Below the pieces are notes generated by a model, which searched no databases, was not told the origin of the DNA, and saw only the letters and a list, made by a program, of their open reading frames with translations. A program made the translations under genes and the position numbers. Below, piece by piece: positions 1-8,464 of a DNA stretch of 64,000 bases; the first letter of the stretch is position 1; each line of letters starts with the position of its first letter. The stretch is from Spirochaetales bacterium (GTDB lineage: Bacteria; Spirochaetota; Spirochaetia; JABEVK01): contig CANJXC010000013.1 in assembly GCA_947478845.1 (NCBI GenBank), positions 1-64,000 on the forward strand, in the 5' to 3' direction.

Positions 1-1
1 T

Positions 2-130
2 GGCCGGGTCAGCGATAAATCGGCGTTCATGCTGACCGGGGTGCTGGAAGAGTTCGGGACCACGAATGAGATTTTTTTTAATCCGAAGAACCCGAAAACT
101 GAGGCCTACATCAGTGGCCGGTTCGGCTGA
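2..130 (+). CDS. pstB: Phosphate ABC transporter ATP-binding protein PstB, C-terminal end (partial)
   Basis: Only the last 42 codons lie in the window; the gene starts upstream. The translated tail contains [20 protein letters not shown] and ends YISGRFG, which is the typical PstB C-terminus (EFG-T-IF-NP-TE-YI-GRFG). PstB is the ATPase of the PstSCAB high-affinity phosphate importer. It is followed after 13 bp by phoU, the usual end of a pst-phoU operon, so I infer that pstS, pstC and pstA lie just to the left. The stop codon is TGA at 128-130. Confidence 0.85.
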   Translation, partial: GRVSDKSAFMLTGVLEEFGTTNEIFFNPKNPKTEAYISGRFG

Positions 131-143
131 GCCAGGAGGCATT

Positions 144-791
144 ATGCGAGACCACTTCACCCAGGAAATCGGGTCCATTAATCAGGACATGCTCAAGATG
201 TCGGTGATCATCGAAGAAAACATACGTAAGGCCTGCAAAGCCCTGGTCACTCAGGACGCCAAATTGGCCAAGGAAGTGATGAGTGACGACGAAAAGGTCA
301 ACGAACTTGAACTTTCCATTACCGACCGTTGCGTGCTGTTCATCGCCAAGGAACAACCGGTTGCCAGCGACCTGCGCCACATCGTGGCTTGCCTCAAAGC
401 CGTCAGCGACATGGAGCGTATTGGCGACTATGCTGTCCACGCTGCCCGTCGTGCCAAGGATTTGGCCGACGAAAAATACATCAAGCCTCTGATCGACCTT
501 CCCAAAATGCTCACTTTGGGTGAAGAAATGTGCAGAGACGCTGTGCTCGCGTTAGTCAACGGTGACACGGCTCTGGCCAGGTCCACCGCTGCCAGAGATC
601 AGGAAATGGACTCCCTCAATAAACAGGTCAACCGGGACCTGCTGGCGCTGATGCTCGACGACAAGGACAACATCAAGCAAGGAACCCGGCTTCAGTTCCT
701 CAGCCGTTTTCTTGAGAGGATGGGTGACCATGCTGTGACCATTTGCAGCTGGGCTCTTTATTCGATAGACGGCCGTCACGAGGAGTTTTAG
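144..791 (+). CDS. phoU: Phosphate transport system regulatory protein PhoU
   Basis: The 215-residue product has the two-repeat all-helical PhoU fold. Each repeat carries the E/D-rich helix ending of the family: DLRHIVACLKAVSDMERIGD in the first and a matching LERMGDHAVTI in the second, which bind metal clusters in PhoU. The start at 144 is chosen because an AGGAGG-type site (134-139) sits just before it; an upstream ATG at 66 would overlap pstB. PhoU connects the Pst transporter with the PhoR kinase and represses the Pho response when phosphate is plentiful. It lies between pstB and phoB-phoR, which supports this role. Confidence 0.93.
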   Translation: MRDHFTQEIGSINQDMLKMSVIIEENIRKACKALVTQDAKLAKEVMSDDEKVNELELSITDRCVLFIAKEQPVASDLRHIVACLKAVSDMERIGDYAVHAARRAKDLADEKYIKPLIDLPKMLTLGEEMCRDAVLALVNGDTALARSTAARDQEMDSLNKQVNRDLLALMLDDKDNIKQGTRLQFLSRFLERMGDHAVTICSWALYSIDGRHEEF

Positions 792-802
792 GCTTACCCG
801 TC

Positions 803-1498
803 ATGGCGTACGCAAAAGTTCTGGTTGTGGAAGACAATCCCGACATTCTGGAACTCGTGACGTATAACCTCGAAGCTCAAGGGTACGAAGTGTTGCGCGC
901 CGTTACCGGAGAAAGCGGGCTTGCCTGTGCCCGCAAAGAAAATCCTGACCTGATTATCCTTGACGTCATGCTTCCGGGTCTCAATGGCTTGGATGTGTGC
1001 CGCAAGCTCAAACAGGAAGAATCAACCCGCAGGACCCCCGTTATTCTACTCACCGCGAAGAGCGAAGATTCCGATGTCATTAGTGGCTTGGAGCTTGGGG
1101 CAGATGATTACATCACCAAACCGTTCTCTCCGAAAGTTCTCATTGCGCGAGCCCGTGCTCTTTTGCGGCGGCTCTCGGAAGAAGCTGGGGTAGCCGGCGG
1201 AGACCTTCTTCAGGTTCATGCCATCACCCTCGACTCGGGCCGCCACGAGGTGTCGGTAGACGGCGAGCCGGCCAATCTTTCGGCCACCGAGTTCGCGATT
1301 CTCAAACACCTGATGAGCAACCCTGGGAGGGTCTTCTCGAGGGGGCAGATCATCGATGCCGTTCGCGGTGGAAATTATCCGGTAACAGAGCGGTCGGTGG
1401 ATGTACAGATTCTCGGGCTGCGAAAGCGCCTTGGCAATGAGGGTCAGCACATAGAAACGGTCCGGGGGGTTGGTTATCGCCTGCGGGGAGCCCCATGA
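803..1498 (+). CDS. phoB: Phosphate regulon response regulator PhoB (OmpR family)
   Basis: The 231-residue protein has an N-terminal receiver domain (about 1-120) and a C-terminal winged helix (about 130-230). Receiver landmarks are the acidic pair E10/D11, phospho-acceptor D54 in IILDVMLPG, T84 and K106 in ITKPF. The DNA-binding half ends with the OmpR-type TVRGVGYRL turn. The start at 803 gives MAYAKVLVVEDN, which fits the family; a longer start at 743 would run far into phoU. The stop overlaps the phoR start (ATGA, 1495-1498), so the kinase and regulator are translationally coupled. It should activate phosphate-starvation genes when phosphorylated by PhoR. Confidence 0.92.
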   Translation: MAYAKVLVVEDNPDILELVTYNLEAQGYEVLRAVTGESGLACARKENPDLIILDVMLPGLNGLDVCRKLKQEESTRRTPVILLTAKSEDSDVISGLELGADDYITKPFSPKVLIARARALLRRLSEEAGVAGGDLLQVHAITLDSGRHEVSVDGEPANLSATEFAILKHLMSNPGRVFSRGQIIDAVRGGNYPVTERSVDVQILGLRKRLGNEGQHIETVRGVGYRLRGAP

Positions 1499-3246
1499 AA
1501 CGCAGTCCCCTGCTTTGGTTTGTTTCAGCTATGGGGATAAGTTTACTGCTGGCTCAGGGTTTGCTTTTAATACTCCTGACTCACAATATCCGTGAGCAGC
1601 GTCTCCAGGAACTTCGAATCTATCTCAAATCCCTCACGCAATTGCTTGCGGGTTCCGCTCGTGCCGCTGATGGTCCCGCTGACCCCTTGCTTTCGGAAAT
1701 CAACGGCCTCGAGGCTACCGATCCGAGCTTAAGAATTGAAGTTCTCGACTCTCAAGGAAAGGTGCTGTCCGCCAGTGGCAGAGCCGGCGTAGTTCAGGAT
1801 CCCGGACCCGCCCCCGAGCTCTTACCTGCGGCCAAGGAGGGTTACTACGTTTTGGAACGTTATTCTGCCGTCGCAGGCCATACCCTCGTGGTGGCTGCCT
1901 CGCCACTGAAAGGCCCAGCGGGTGGTCTGTTGGGATATGCCAGGGTGAGCGCCTCCCTCGAATTGCTGGAAGATATCCTTTCGGAGCTGACTTTGGGCTT
2001 CTGGCTCAGTTGCTTGGCAGTTGGACTAGGTGTGTTTTTTGTCGCTCTGTGGCAAGCTCGTCGCCAGGGATCGGAGCTCCAAAAACTAGTGGCTCAGTCC
2101 GCGGCGTTTGCCCAGGGTGAACCATGGGCCGACCTTTACCTCTCATCCTCACCCGAGCTTCGTCTGGTTTCGACGGCCTTCCATAAGACCCACCGAATGC
2201 TCGAACAAAAACTGGTTACGGTGAAGGTACAAAGGGATGAACTGGCAGCAGTACTTGACGGGATGGTTGAAGCGGTGGTGGTGCTCGACACCGGGCTTGT
2301 GGTTAAGTCGATGAACCCCTCAGCCCGACGGCTGTTTCCGACCGTGGCCCCCCCAGAAGGCCAAAGCTTCATCCAGGTGTGTCGCCACTCTGCCTTGGAC
2401 GATCTGGCCCGTACACTGGCATCGGGTACTTCGCCCCTACGCGCAGAAATTGTCCTTGCAGATCTACAGACCACACTCCAGGTGCAGGCTGCCTCGCTAG
2501 CTGATGCAGGGAGGTCCTGGGGTGCTGTCTTCGTGTTGAGCGACATGACTCAACTGAAGAGGCTCGAGGTAATGCGCAGGGATTTTGTGGCCAACGTATC
2601 CCACGAGCTAAAAACCCCGCTGACCACCATCAAGGGTTACGTGGAGACCCTACAGGAAGGCGCACTAGACCAACCAGAAATCGCAAGGAACTTTCTGGCT
2701 GTGATCGAGCGTCATGCAGACCGTATGGCCCTGATTGTGGATGATCTACTCATTCTTTCTCGGATCGAAACCAGTCCGCCAACGGAAGGAGAGCTTCGCG
2801 AAGTCGACCTGACCGAACTCGCAGCGGCAGTGGTTCAGGCCTACCGGGACCGCGCCGTGAAAGCCAAGATACGACTCAAACTCAAAGCCATTGGGTCTGT
2901 ACGCAGGTTGGTCTTTCCATTACTTCTCGAACAGGCACTGGGAAACCTACTGGACAATGCCTTGAAGTTCAGTCCCCCTAAGGCCGTTGTTACCGTCGCG
3001 GTGAGGGAGACTGGTGGCCGTGCCGAACTTTCGGTTGTCGATTCTGGTCCTGGCATTCCTCAGGTAGACCAGCAGCGCGTATTCGAGCGCTTCTACCGAA
3101 CCGAATCAAGCCGGAGTACCGAAGGAACAGGCTTGGGGCTGGCCATCGTCAAGCATGTGGTGTTGCTGCACCGTGGCACCGTGACCCTTGCTAGTCCACC
3201 TGTGGGGAAAACCTTGGGAACCAAGTTCCGGATAGTCCTTCCTTAG
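1495..3246 (+). CDS. phoR: Phosphate regulon sensor histidine kinase PhoR
   Basis: The 583-residue membrane kinase has a first transmembrane helix at about residues 8-29, an extracytoplasmic domain to about 165, a second helix at about 167-186, a PAS-like region (about 245-355) and then the kinase core. The phospho-acceptor is H370 in VSHELKTPL. The ATPase domain shows the N box (LGNLLDNALKFS), G1 (DSGPGIP), F box (FERFYR) and G2 (GTGLGLAIVKHV). The periplasmic region is larger than in E. coli PhoR and resembles Gram-positive/spirochaete PhoR. It overlaps phoB by 4 bp and is assigned as the PhoB partner from this context. Confidence 0.92.
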   Translation: MKRSPLLWFVSAMGISLLLAQGLLLILLTHNIREQRLQELRIYLKSLTQLLAGSARAADGPADPLLSEINGLEATDPSLRIEVLDSQGKVLSASGRAGVVQDPGPAPELLPAAKEGYYVLERYSAVAGHTLVVAASPLKGPAGGLLGYARVSASLELLEDILSELTLGFWLSCLAVGLGVFFVALWQARRQGSELQKLVAQSAAFAQGEPWADLYLSSSPELRLVSTAFHKTHRMLEQKLVTVKVQRDELAAVLDGMVEAVVVLDTGLVVKSMNPSARRLFPTVAPPEGQSFIQVCRHSALDDLARTLASGTSPLRAEIVLADLQTTLQVQAASLADAGRSWGAVFVLSDMTQLKRLEVMRRDFVANVSHELKTPLTTIKGYVETLQEGALDQPEIARNFLAVIERHADRMALIVDDLLILSRIETSPPTEGELREVDLTELAAAVVQAYRDRAVKAKIRLKLKAIGSVRRLVFPLLLEQALGNLLDNALKFSPPKAVVTVAVRETGGRAELSVVDSGPGIPQVDQQRVFERFYRTESSRSTEGTGLGLAIVKHVVLLHRGTVTLASPPVGKTLGTKFRIVLP

Positions 3247-3259
3247 TGCAGGTAGTTCA

Positions 3260-4312
3260 CTAGAGCTCGACAACCGGCAACGTTTGCTCCAGTCTGGGTA
3301 AAGGCTTGGGGCGGTAGAGGGTGGTATCGAGGGTTTCGTCGTCAAAGAGGCGCATTCCGGCAGTGAGGATTCCACTCATCGGCCGAAAAAGTGTGTAGGG
3401 AGGACTGAGTAATTGGCGCCAACGTCGGGCACCTCGAAATCCCGCGAAAAGCCCCGTCATATGACGGAAAATCTTATGGGCAGGCAGTCCTTTTTGTTCC
3501 CACAGGTCAAAATAGGGGATCATCGCTTCCAGCACTCCTCTCCTCGTGACGTGGGACGGCGGTGTACCGAATACCTCTGCTTCTGCCACAGTGAGGAAAA
3601 AAGGATCCTCATAAGCGGCCCGGCCAAGCATCAGACCATCAACCAGACCCGTATGGAGCCGCAAGGCTTCCACCGTCCGAACACCACCGTTGATCTCGAT
3701 GCAAAGGTGAGGAAACTCCCTTTTCAAACGGTAAACCTCTTCGTAGCGCAAGGGAGGAATCTCGCGGTTCTGGCGCGGGTCAAGTCCCTCAAGCACAGCT
3801 ATGCGCGCATGAATAATAAAGCGATCCGCTCCCGCCTCAGCACAGAGGCTTACGAACTCGGCCATTTCCTCATAGCTTTCGCGCACCACCCCGTGGCCGG
3901 TGATTCCAATTCGGTGTTTTACCGTCACTGGACGCGAGGTGGAATCCTTCATAGCCTTGACTAAATCTGCTACCAGCCTTGGTTCTTCCATGAGACAGGC
4001 GCCGAAATGGGCGTTTTGCACTTTATCGGACGGGCATCCACAATTGAGGTTGATTTCGTCGTAGGGCCAGCCTTCGGCTTTCCTCACAGACGCAGCTATC
4101 GCTGAGGTACTGTCGCCGGCAATCTGAAGGGACAACGGCTTTTCTGCAGGGTCAAAATCGAGAATCTGCTCTGATTTTCCCCTGAGGATGGCACCGGTTG
4201 TCTGCATTTCCGTGTAGAGCAACGATCTCGGCGATATCTGGCGGAGGAAAAACCGGCAGTGCCGATCGGTCCAGTCCACCATAGGAGCAACTGAAAGCCG
4301 AGGCGCCTTCAT
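3260..4312 (-). CDS. dusA: tRNA-dihydrouridine synthase A
   Basis: The 350-residue flavoenzyme reduces uridines in the D-loop of tRNA. DusA-specific motifs are visible: VAPMVDWTDRHCR at the N-terminus, LLYTEMQTTGAI, NLNCGCPSDKVQNAHFGACL with the catalytic cysteine, TVKHRIGI, and an FMN-binding INGGVRT / GLMLGRAAYEDP pair. The length matches the family. Its ATG overlaps the stop of the RRM gene (ATGA, 4309-4312), so the two are co-translated. The 3' end faces phoR with 13 bp between the stop codons and no obvious terminator. Confidence 0.93.
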   Translation of the reverse strand: MKAPRLSVAPMVDWTDRHCRFFLRQISPRSLLYTEMQTTGAILRGKSEQILDFDPAEKPLSLQIAGDSTSAIAASVRKAEGWPYDEINLNCGCPSDKVQNAHFGACLMEEPRLVADLVKAMKDSTSRPVTVKHRIGITGHGVVRESYEEMAEFVSLCAEAGADRFIIHARIAVLEGLDPRQNREIPPLRYEEVYRLKREFPHLCIEINGGVRTVEALRLHTGLVDGLMLGRAAYEDPFFLTVAEAEVFGTPPSHVTRRGVLEAMIPYFDLWEQKGLPAHKIFRHMTGLFAGFRGARRWRQLLSPPYTLFRPMSGILTAGMRLFDDETLDTTLYRPKPLPRLEQTLPVVEL

Positions 4313-4575
4313 TCCCGAGGGGGACGAGGTTTATTGACAGCCTCATTGACCCGAAGCTTTCGACCTTCGAACTCTTTGCCATCCAAGTCAGTAATGGCCT
4401 GGTGCGCGGCGTCGGCAGAGGCCATTTCAACAAAAGCAAAGCCCCGCGGTTGTCCGGTTTGCCGGTCGGTAACCAAAGAAACTCCAGCCACTTCCCCATA
4501 GCGGGCGAAAAGGGCCTTCAAGCCCTCGACGGTAGACCGGTAGTTCAGGTTGCCTACGTAAATATTCTTACCGAT
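4309..4575 (-). CDS. RRM-type RNA-binding protein (probable AUC start)
   Basis: This is a single RNA-recognition-motif protein of about 88 residues, of the small glycine-poor type common in spirochaetes and cyanobacteria. RNP2 is IYVGNL near the N-terminus and RNP1 is RGFAFVEM. It probably binds RNA as a chaperone or regulator; no target can be inferred. The start is unusual. The first standard start codon (TTG, 4581-4579) has only one base between it and the Shine-Dalgarno AAGGA (minus strand, 4587-4583). The ATC codon at 4575-4573 has a 7-base spacer and gives (M)GKNIYVGNL, matching the usual family N-terminus. I therefore propose ATC but cannot exclude TTG at 4581. The stop overlaps dusA. 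Confidence 0.8.
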   Translation of the reverse strand: MGKNIYVGNLNYRSTVEGLKALFARYGEVAGVSLVTDRQTGQPRGFAFVEMASADAAHQAITDLDGKEFEGRKLRVNEAVNKPRPPRE

Positions 4576-4587
4576 GAACAATTCCTT
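4573..4587 (-). promoter_or_regulatory. Ribosome-binding site favouring an ATC start
   Basis: On the minus strand AAGGA (4587-4583) is followed by 7 bases and then ATC (4575-4573). The alternative TTG lies 1 base from the AAGGA, too close for normal initiation. No ATG or GTG occurs in frame near this point. Confidence 0.45.
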
Positions 4588-4611
4588 GCGAGTAGGATTC
4601 CGATTTTATAA

Positions 4612-5193
4612 TCAAAAGAAGGAGGTCTGTCCACCCGGATTGAGTTTCCTGAGGCCAGCGAGAAACACCTCCATACACACCCGAGCGTCGTCTTTAGCGC
4701 GGTGGGCATCAAGGGCTTTGACCCCAAGATCTAAGGCCAGCGACTGGAGTTTGTAGTTATGGCGTCCCGGCCAAGCTTTGCGGCCCATCGGCTGGGTATC
4801 AACATACTGGTGCGTCAGAGGGGGCTTACCCTGCTTGCGAAGGGCCGCTGAAAGGAAGCCCAAGTCGAAGGGAGCGTTGTGAGCCACCAAAACCGCGTCA
4901 TCGAGAAAACTAAGCAACCGTGGCAAAACAGTTTCCAGCTGTGGCTGTCCTTCCAGCATCACATCAGTGATGAGGTTGACAGCCGTCGCTCCCGGTGGCA
5001 TTGCAATACCCGGATTGACAAGTTCGCTGAAGGTTTCGACCACCTTTCCATCCACGAACTTGACCGCACCGATTTCCACGATGCGGTCGTATTGGGGTGA
5101 CAAGCCTGTGGTCTCGAGGTCGAGAGCAACAAACACAGTGTCGGGGTTGAGCAGCGATTCGTAGTCAATTCTTTCGCGCATCAGGAAATCCAT
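4612..5193 (-). CDS. DEDDh 3'-5' exonuclease (DnaQ / PolC-exonuclease-like)
   Basis: The 193-residue protein is a stand-alone proofreading-type exonuclease. Exo I is ALDLETTGL (about residues 23-31), Exo II is VAHNAPFD (about 108-115), and Exo III has the DEDDh histidine in HRAKDDA (about 163-169). It resembles DNA polymerase III epsilon and the exonuclease domain of PolC. Whether it associates with the replicative polymerase or acts in repair or RNA turnover cannot be decided from the sequence. It overlaps the end of the phosphoglucomutase gene by 13 bp. The ATG at 5193 is used; a second ATG at residue 5 is also possible. Confidence 0.85.
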   Translation of the reverse strand: MDFLMRERIDYESLLNPDTVFVALDLETTGLSPQYDRIVEIGAVKFVDGKVVETFSELVNPGIAMPPGATAVNLITDVMLEGQPQLETVLPRLLSFLDDAVLVAHNAPFDLGFLSAALRKQGKPPLTHQYVDTQPMGRKAWPGRHNYKLQSLALDLGVKALDAHRAKDDARVCMEVFLAGLRKLNPGGQTSFF

Positions 5194-6923
5194 CGGTCAA
5201 GGAAAGTTTTTATGGTTTCGACCGTTGTATGCACGTTGGTTTTGGCCTTTTCGAGCGGGGTTTCGGCAGACTCATGGCAGGATGCGTAAAACTTGATCTT
5301 GGGCTCGGTTCCTGAGGGCCGTACAGTGACCACCGAACCATCCTCAAGGTAAAACTGCACCACATCGCTCGCCGGCAGTTCAAGATTTTTTACCACACGA
5401 CCGTCGGGGGTTCGCGTCGTGGAAGATTGAAAATCCAGAAGCCGGGTGAGCTTGAGGCCCGCTACTTTATCGGGAGGATTTTCACGCAGATTTTTCATGA
5501 ATGTTCTCATAGTGAGTACGCCTGACTGTCCCTTTAAGGTCTTGGAAATCAAAACCTCCTGAAAAAAACCAAAACGTTCGTAAAGGGCGTTGAGGGCCTG
5601 CATAACCGATCTTCCTTGGGATGCATGATGGAGAGCCATTTCTATGGTGATGGCTGCCGAAGAAATGGCGTCTTTGTCGCGGACTGAGGTACCTAGCAGA
5701 AAACCATAGCTTTCCTCACCGCCAAAAACATACTGCAACCCATCGCTTCCGGACTCAAACTGCCGGATTTTCTCGCCAATGTACTTGAAACCCGTGAGGA
5801 CCCGAAAGGTCTGCACCCCGTAGGCCTCGGCGATACGGTTGTGAAGCTCGGTCGTGACAATGGTGTTGATGAAAACCGGTTTGGGCGGCATCCTTGATTT
5901 TTCTCTCAGTGTCGAGAACACGTAGTCAGCCAACAAAGCACCGAGTTGATTTCCGTTGAGCAAAACCCACTTCCCCTCCCAGGGTACACCGATGCCAATT
6001 CGGTCTGCATCCGGATCGGTTCCCAGAATCAGGCCCGCACCAACCTTGCTTCCCAAATCCATGGCCATTTGCATCGCTGAAGGCTCCTCGGGGTTGGGGG
6101 AAGAAACCGTAGGGAAATTGCCATCAGGAATCGATTGTTCGGGTACGGGAATGAGTTCAAGGCCCAATTCGCTCATGATGCGGGGCAAAAGGGTAATTCC
6201 GGTTCCATGCAGAGGGGAATAGACGACCTTAAACACGCTTCCCTGCGCGACGAACGCTTCCGGCCTCAACGACTGGCTCTTGACCATGTTACGGTAGGGA
6301 GTATCGATTTCTTCATCGATTTCAACAAGCAGGCCACTGTTGAGGGCCTGGTCCTTGGTCATAGTCTTGACGACGCCTTGAACCTTTCCGACTTCTGAAA
6401 TAATGCCCTCGTCGTGCGGAGGCAGAACCTGCGCACCATCGTCCCAATAGACCTTGTAGCCGTTGTACTCGGGAGGATTATGACTTGCCGTCACAACGAT
6501 GCCGGTAGTTGTCTTTAATTGCCTTACCGCAAAAGAAAGCTCTGGCGTGGGACGAAGTTCCCGGAAGAGCCAGGTTTTGATTCCGTTGGCGCAGAGCACC
6601 AAAGCTGCTTCTAGAGCAAACACATCCGAGTAGTTGCGGGAATCGTGGGCGATCACCGCCGAATGGGGTCCTTGGCGCGAATTGACATAATTTGCCAAGC
6701 CTTGCGTCGCCGAGCGCACCATGTAGGGATTCATTCGGTTGGTGCCACCCCCAAGAGCGCCCCGCAGACCGCCGGTTCCAAAACTGAGTGAAGCGTAAAA
6801 TCGTTCACTCAGTTCCGAAAAATTGGCTGATTTGACTTGGTCGAGTACATCCTGACGAAAAGTAGGGTGCTCTTCCCTATCCAAATAGGACTTGGCGGCG
6901 GTCAACAGATCTTCGTTGGTCAT
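5181..6923 (-). CDS. Phosphoglucomutase / phosphomannomutase (alpha-D-phosphohexomutase)
   Basis: The 580-residue enzyme interconverts hexose 1- and 6-phosphates. The active-site phosphoserine is Ser147 in VVTASHNPPEYNGYK, the metal loop is GTDPDADRIG, the sugar-binding loop is GGEESYGF and the phosphate loop near the C-terminus is VRPSGTEPKIK. These features and the length place it with the PgcA / human PGM2-type mutases. The start at 6923 has a GGGAG site 7 bases upstream; longer readings to 7064 lack this and do not align to the family. It would link glucose-6-phosphate to glucose-1-phosphate, which fits the GlgX and PFK genes in the same window. Confidence 0.92.
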   Translation of the reverse strand: MTNEDLLTAAKSYLDREEHPTFRQDVLDQVKSANFSELSERFYASLSFGTGGLRGALGGGTNRMNPYMVRSATQGLANYVNSRQGPHSAVIAHDSRNYSDVFALEAALVLCANGIKTWLFRELRPTPELSFAVRQLKTTTGIVVTASHNPPEYNGYKVYWDDGAQVLPPHDEGIISEVGKVQGVVKTMTKDQALNSGLLVEIDEEIDTPYRNMVKSQSLRPEAFVAQGSVFKVVYSPLHGTGITLLPRIMSELGLELIPVPEQSIPDGNFPTVSSPNPEEPSAMQMAMDLGSKVGAGLILGTDPDADRIGIGVPWEGKWVLLNGNQLGALLADYVFSTLREKSRMPPKPVFINTIVTTELHNRIAEAYGVQTFRVLTGFKYIGEKIRQFESGSDGLQYVFGGEESYGFLLGTSVRDKDAISSAAITIEMALHHASQGRSVMQALNALYERFGFFQEVLISKTLKGQSGVLTMRTFMKNLRENPPDKVAGLKLTRLLDFQSSTTRTPDGRVVKNLELPASDVVQFYLEDGSVVTVRPSGTEPKIKFYASCHESAETPLEKAKTNVHTTVETIKTFLDRWIS

Positions 6924-6945
6924 GGTGGAGCTCCCAGTGTTGTTT

Positions 6946-7614
6946 TTACTCGAGAATCGTCTCAGATTCCAGCCATTTCTGGAACTTTGAAGCAGATGCA
7001 AACACATAGCGTGCACCGCTTTCCTCAAGTTCCTGAACGGTACGAAACCCCCACGCAGCACCACAGGGAATCACACCGGCCCGTACTGCGGTTTCCATGT
7101 CTACCTCAGAGTCACCCAAGTAGACCGTTCGTGCCGGGTCCACCTTCCACTCGGACAATAACGCCAGCAAACTTGTCGGGTCAGGCTTGTTCGCAACCCC
7201 TACCCTGGATCCCCTAACAGCGTCAAAAGGTTTACCTGCAATCAACTTCGACACCACTTGCTTGGTCATGCTTTCGTCCTTATTCGACAAAACGCCCAGA
7301 TGAGTCTTGGCCGAAAGGAACGAAACCAACTGCTCTATGCCGGGGTAGACGGCACTATCCATAGGGTGGCGCTTATAATCCTCACGAAGTTCGGCGAGCA
7401 CCAACGCCAACTCTTGGGGTGAAAAGGGATGGTCGGTAGTAGCCGAAATCACAAGGGATGCAAGGCCCCATCCTACCAACCCCCGAATCTCGCCAACGGA
7501 CAAAACTCTTCGGCCGTGACGGGACAGGACGCCATTGACCGACGTAGTAATATCCTGAAGACTGTCGACGAGTGTCCCATCAAGGTCGAAAACAACGGCT
7601 TGGACGGCAATCAT
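6946..7614 (-). CDS. HAD-superfamily phosphatase, phosphoglycolate phosphatase-like
   Basis: The 222-residue protein shows the HAD motifs in order: FDLDGTLVDS (motif I, nucleophile D), VLSNKD (motif II), K in NKPDPT (motif III) and YLGDSEVDMETA (motif IV), with a helical cap after motif I. It belongs to the Gph group, which removes phosphate from 2-phosphoglycolate and similar small metabolites; the real substrate is unknown. The start at 7614 is chosen because motif I usually begins within ten residues of the N-terminus, although no clear Shine-Dalgarno is visible. The pgm gene follows after 22 bp on the same strand. Confidence 0.85.
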   Translation of the reverse strand: MIAVQAVVFDLDGTLVDSLQDITTSVNGVLSRHGRRVLSVGEIRGLVGWGLASLVISATTDHPFSPQELALVLAELREDYKRHPMDSAVYPGIEQLVSFLSAKTHLGVLSNKDESMTKQVVSKLIAGKPFDAVRGSRVGVANKPDPTSLLALLSEWKVDPARTVYLGDSEVDMETAVRAGVIPCGAAWGFRTVQELEESGARYVFASASKFQKWLESETILE

Positions 7615-7651
7615 GGCACATGGTGCCAAAAAACAGCACCTGAGGCAAGGT

Positions 7652-8464
7652 ATGGCGCGAAAAACTCCCGACACTCAGGGTTCCTTGGCGTTCGAACGCC
7701 ACTTCGCTGGTATTTATGGCGAGCGTTGGCCAACCCTTCGCCAGGCGCTCTTGGCACCAACAAACCCCGAAGACTTGCTCGTCGGTCTTACCGAACCGTA
7801 TTTTTTAGACTCTGCCTCTGTCCGAGCAGCACAAGCGCTCGAAGTGAAGCCGGGCGATCGGGTGTTGGACATGTGTGCCGCACCAGGTGGAAAAACCCTC
7901 GTCCTTGCCCTCGCCTTGAAAGGAACTGGCCACCTGGTGGCTAACGACCGAAGCCCAGAACGAAGGGCTCGCTTGCAACGGGTAGTTCAGCAACACCTTC
8001 CCAGAGTTTGGAGTTCCAATATTGAAATCACCGGGCGAGATGCAACCAGATGGGGGCTCTATGAGCAGAATGTTTACGACCGCGTACTTCTCGACGCACC
8101 TTGCTCAAGCGAACGACACATCCTGAACTCTCCCAAGCATTTGTCACTCTGGACGCCCCATCGAACCAAGGCGCTCGCCCAGCAAGGACTATCCCTTCTT
8201 TGCTCGGCTCTCGAAGTGCTACGGCCCGGAGGTGTACTAGTCTTCTCAACGTGCTCGATTTCGCCGACTGAAAACCGGCAATTACTCGAAAGACTGGAGA
8301 TTAAACGAAAGGAAAAATGGACTTTAGAAGGAGTATCGGAGGAGTTTCCTGACCTGCAAGGCACTGGCCCGCTTTTCTGGGCGCGCTTGCGTAAAAACCA
8401 GCTGGACGAAAAACCTCGGGACGAACAGCTAGACGTATTCCCGAAGTTCTCGGATCATTTTTAG
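7652..8464 (+). CDS. RsmB/NOP2/Sun-family RNA (cytosine-5) methyltransferase
   Basis: The 270-residue SAM-dependent enzyme shows the NOL1/NOP2/Sun signatures: MCAAPGGKT (SAM binding), LLDAPCSSE (motif IV, PC dipeptide) and FSTCSISPTENRQ (motif VI, TC dipeptide with the catalytic cysteine). It is shorter than RsmB because it lacks the N-terminal NusB-like RNA-binding domain, and is closest in build to RsmF cores or animal NSUN4. Substrate is probably rRNA or tRNA. The start at 7652 has a GAGG/AAGG site; an ATG at 7613 would overlap the divergent HAD start. The 3' end overlaps the sigma-factor gene by 36 bp, tail to tail. Confidence 0.86.
   Translation: MARKTPDTQGSLAFERHFAGIYGERWPTLRQALLAPTNPEDLLVGLTEPYFLDSASVRAAQALEVKPGDRVLDMCAAPGGKTLVLALALKGTGHLVANDRSPERRARLQRVVQQHLPRVWSSNIEITGRDATRWGLYEQNVYDRVLLDAPCSSERHILNSPKHLSLWTPHRTKALAQQGLSLLCSALEVLRPGGVLVFSTCSISPTENRQLLERLEIKRKEKWTLEGVSEEFPDLQGTGPLFWARLRKNQLDEKPRDEQLDVFPKFSDHF

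Noticed and set aside
3413..3964. Open frame of 183 codons on the plus strand
   Set aside because: It lies wholly opposite dusA, whose motifs are clear, and its translation shows no family features.
7612..7615. CATG that could serve as start codon on both strands
   Set aside because: The plus-strand gene has a better start at 7652 with a ribosome site, so the shared palindrome is probably chance.
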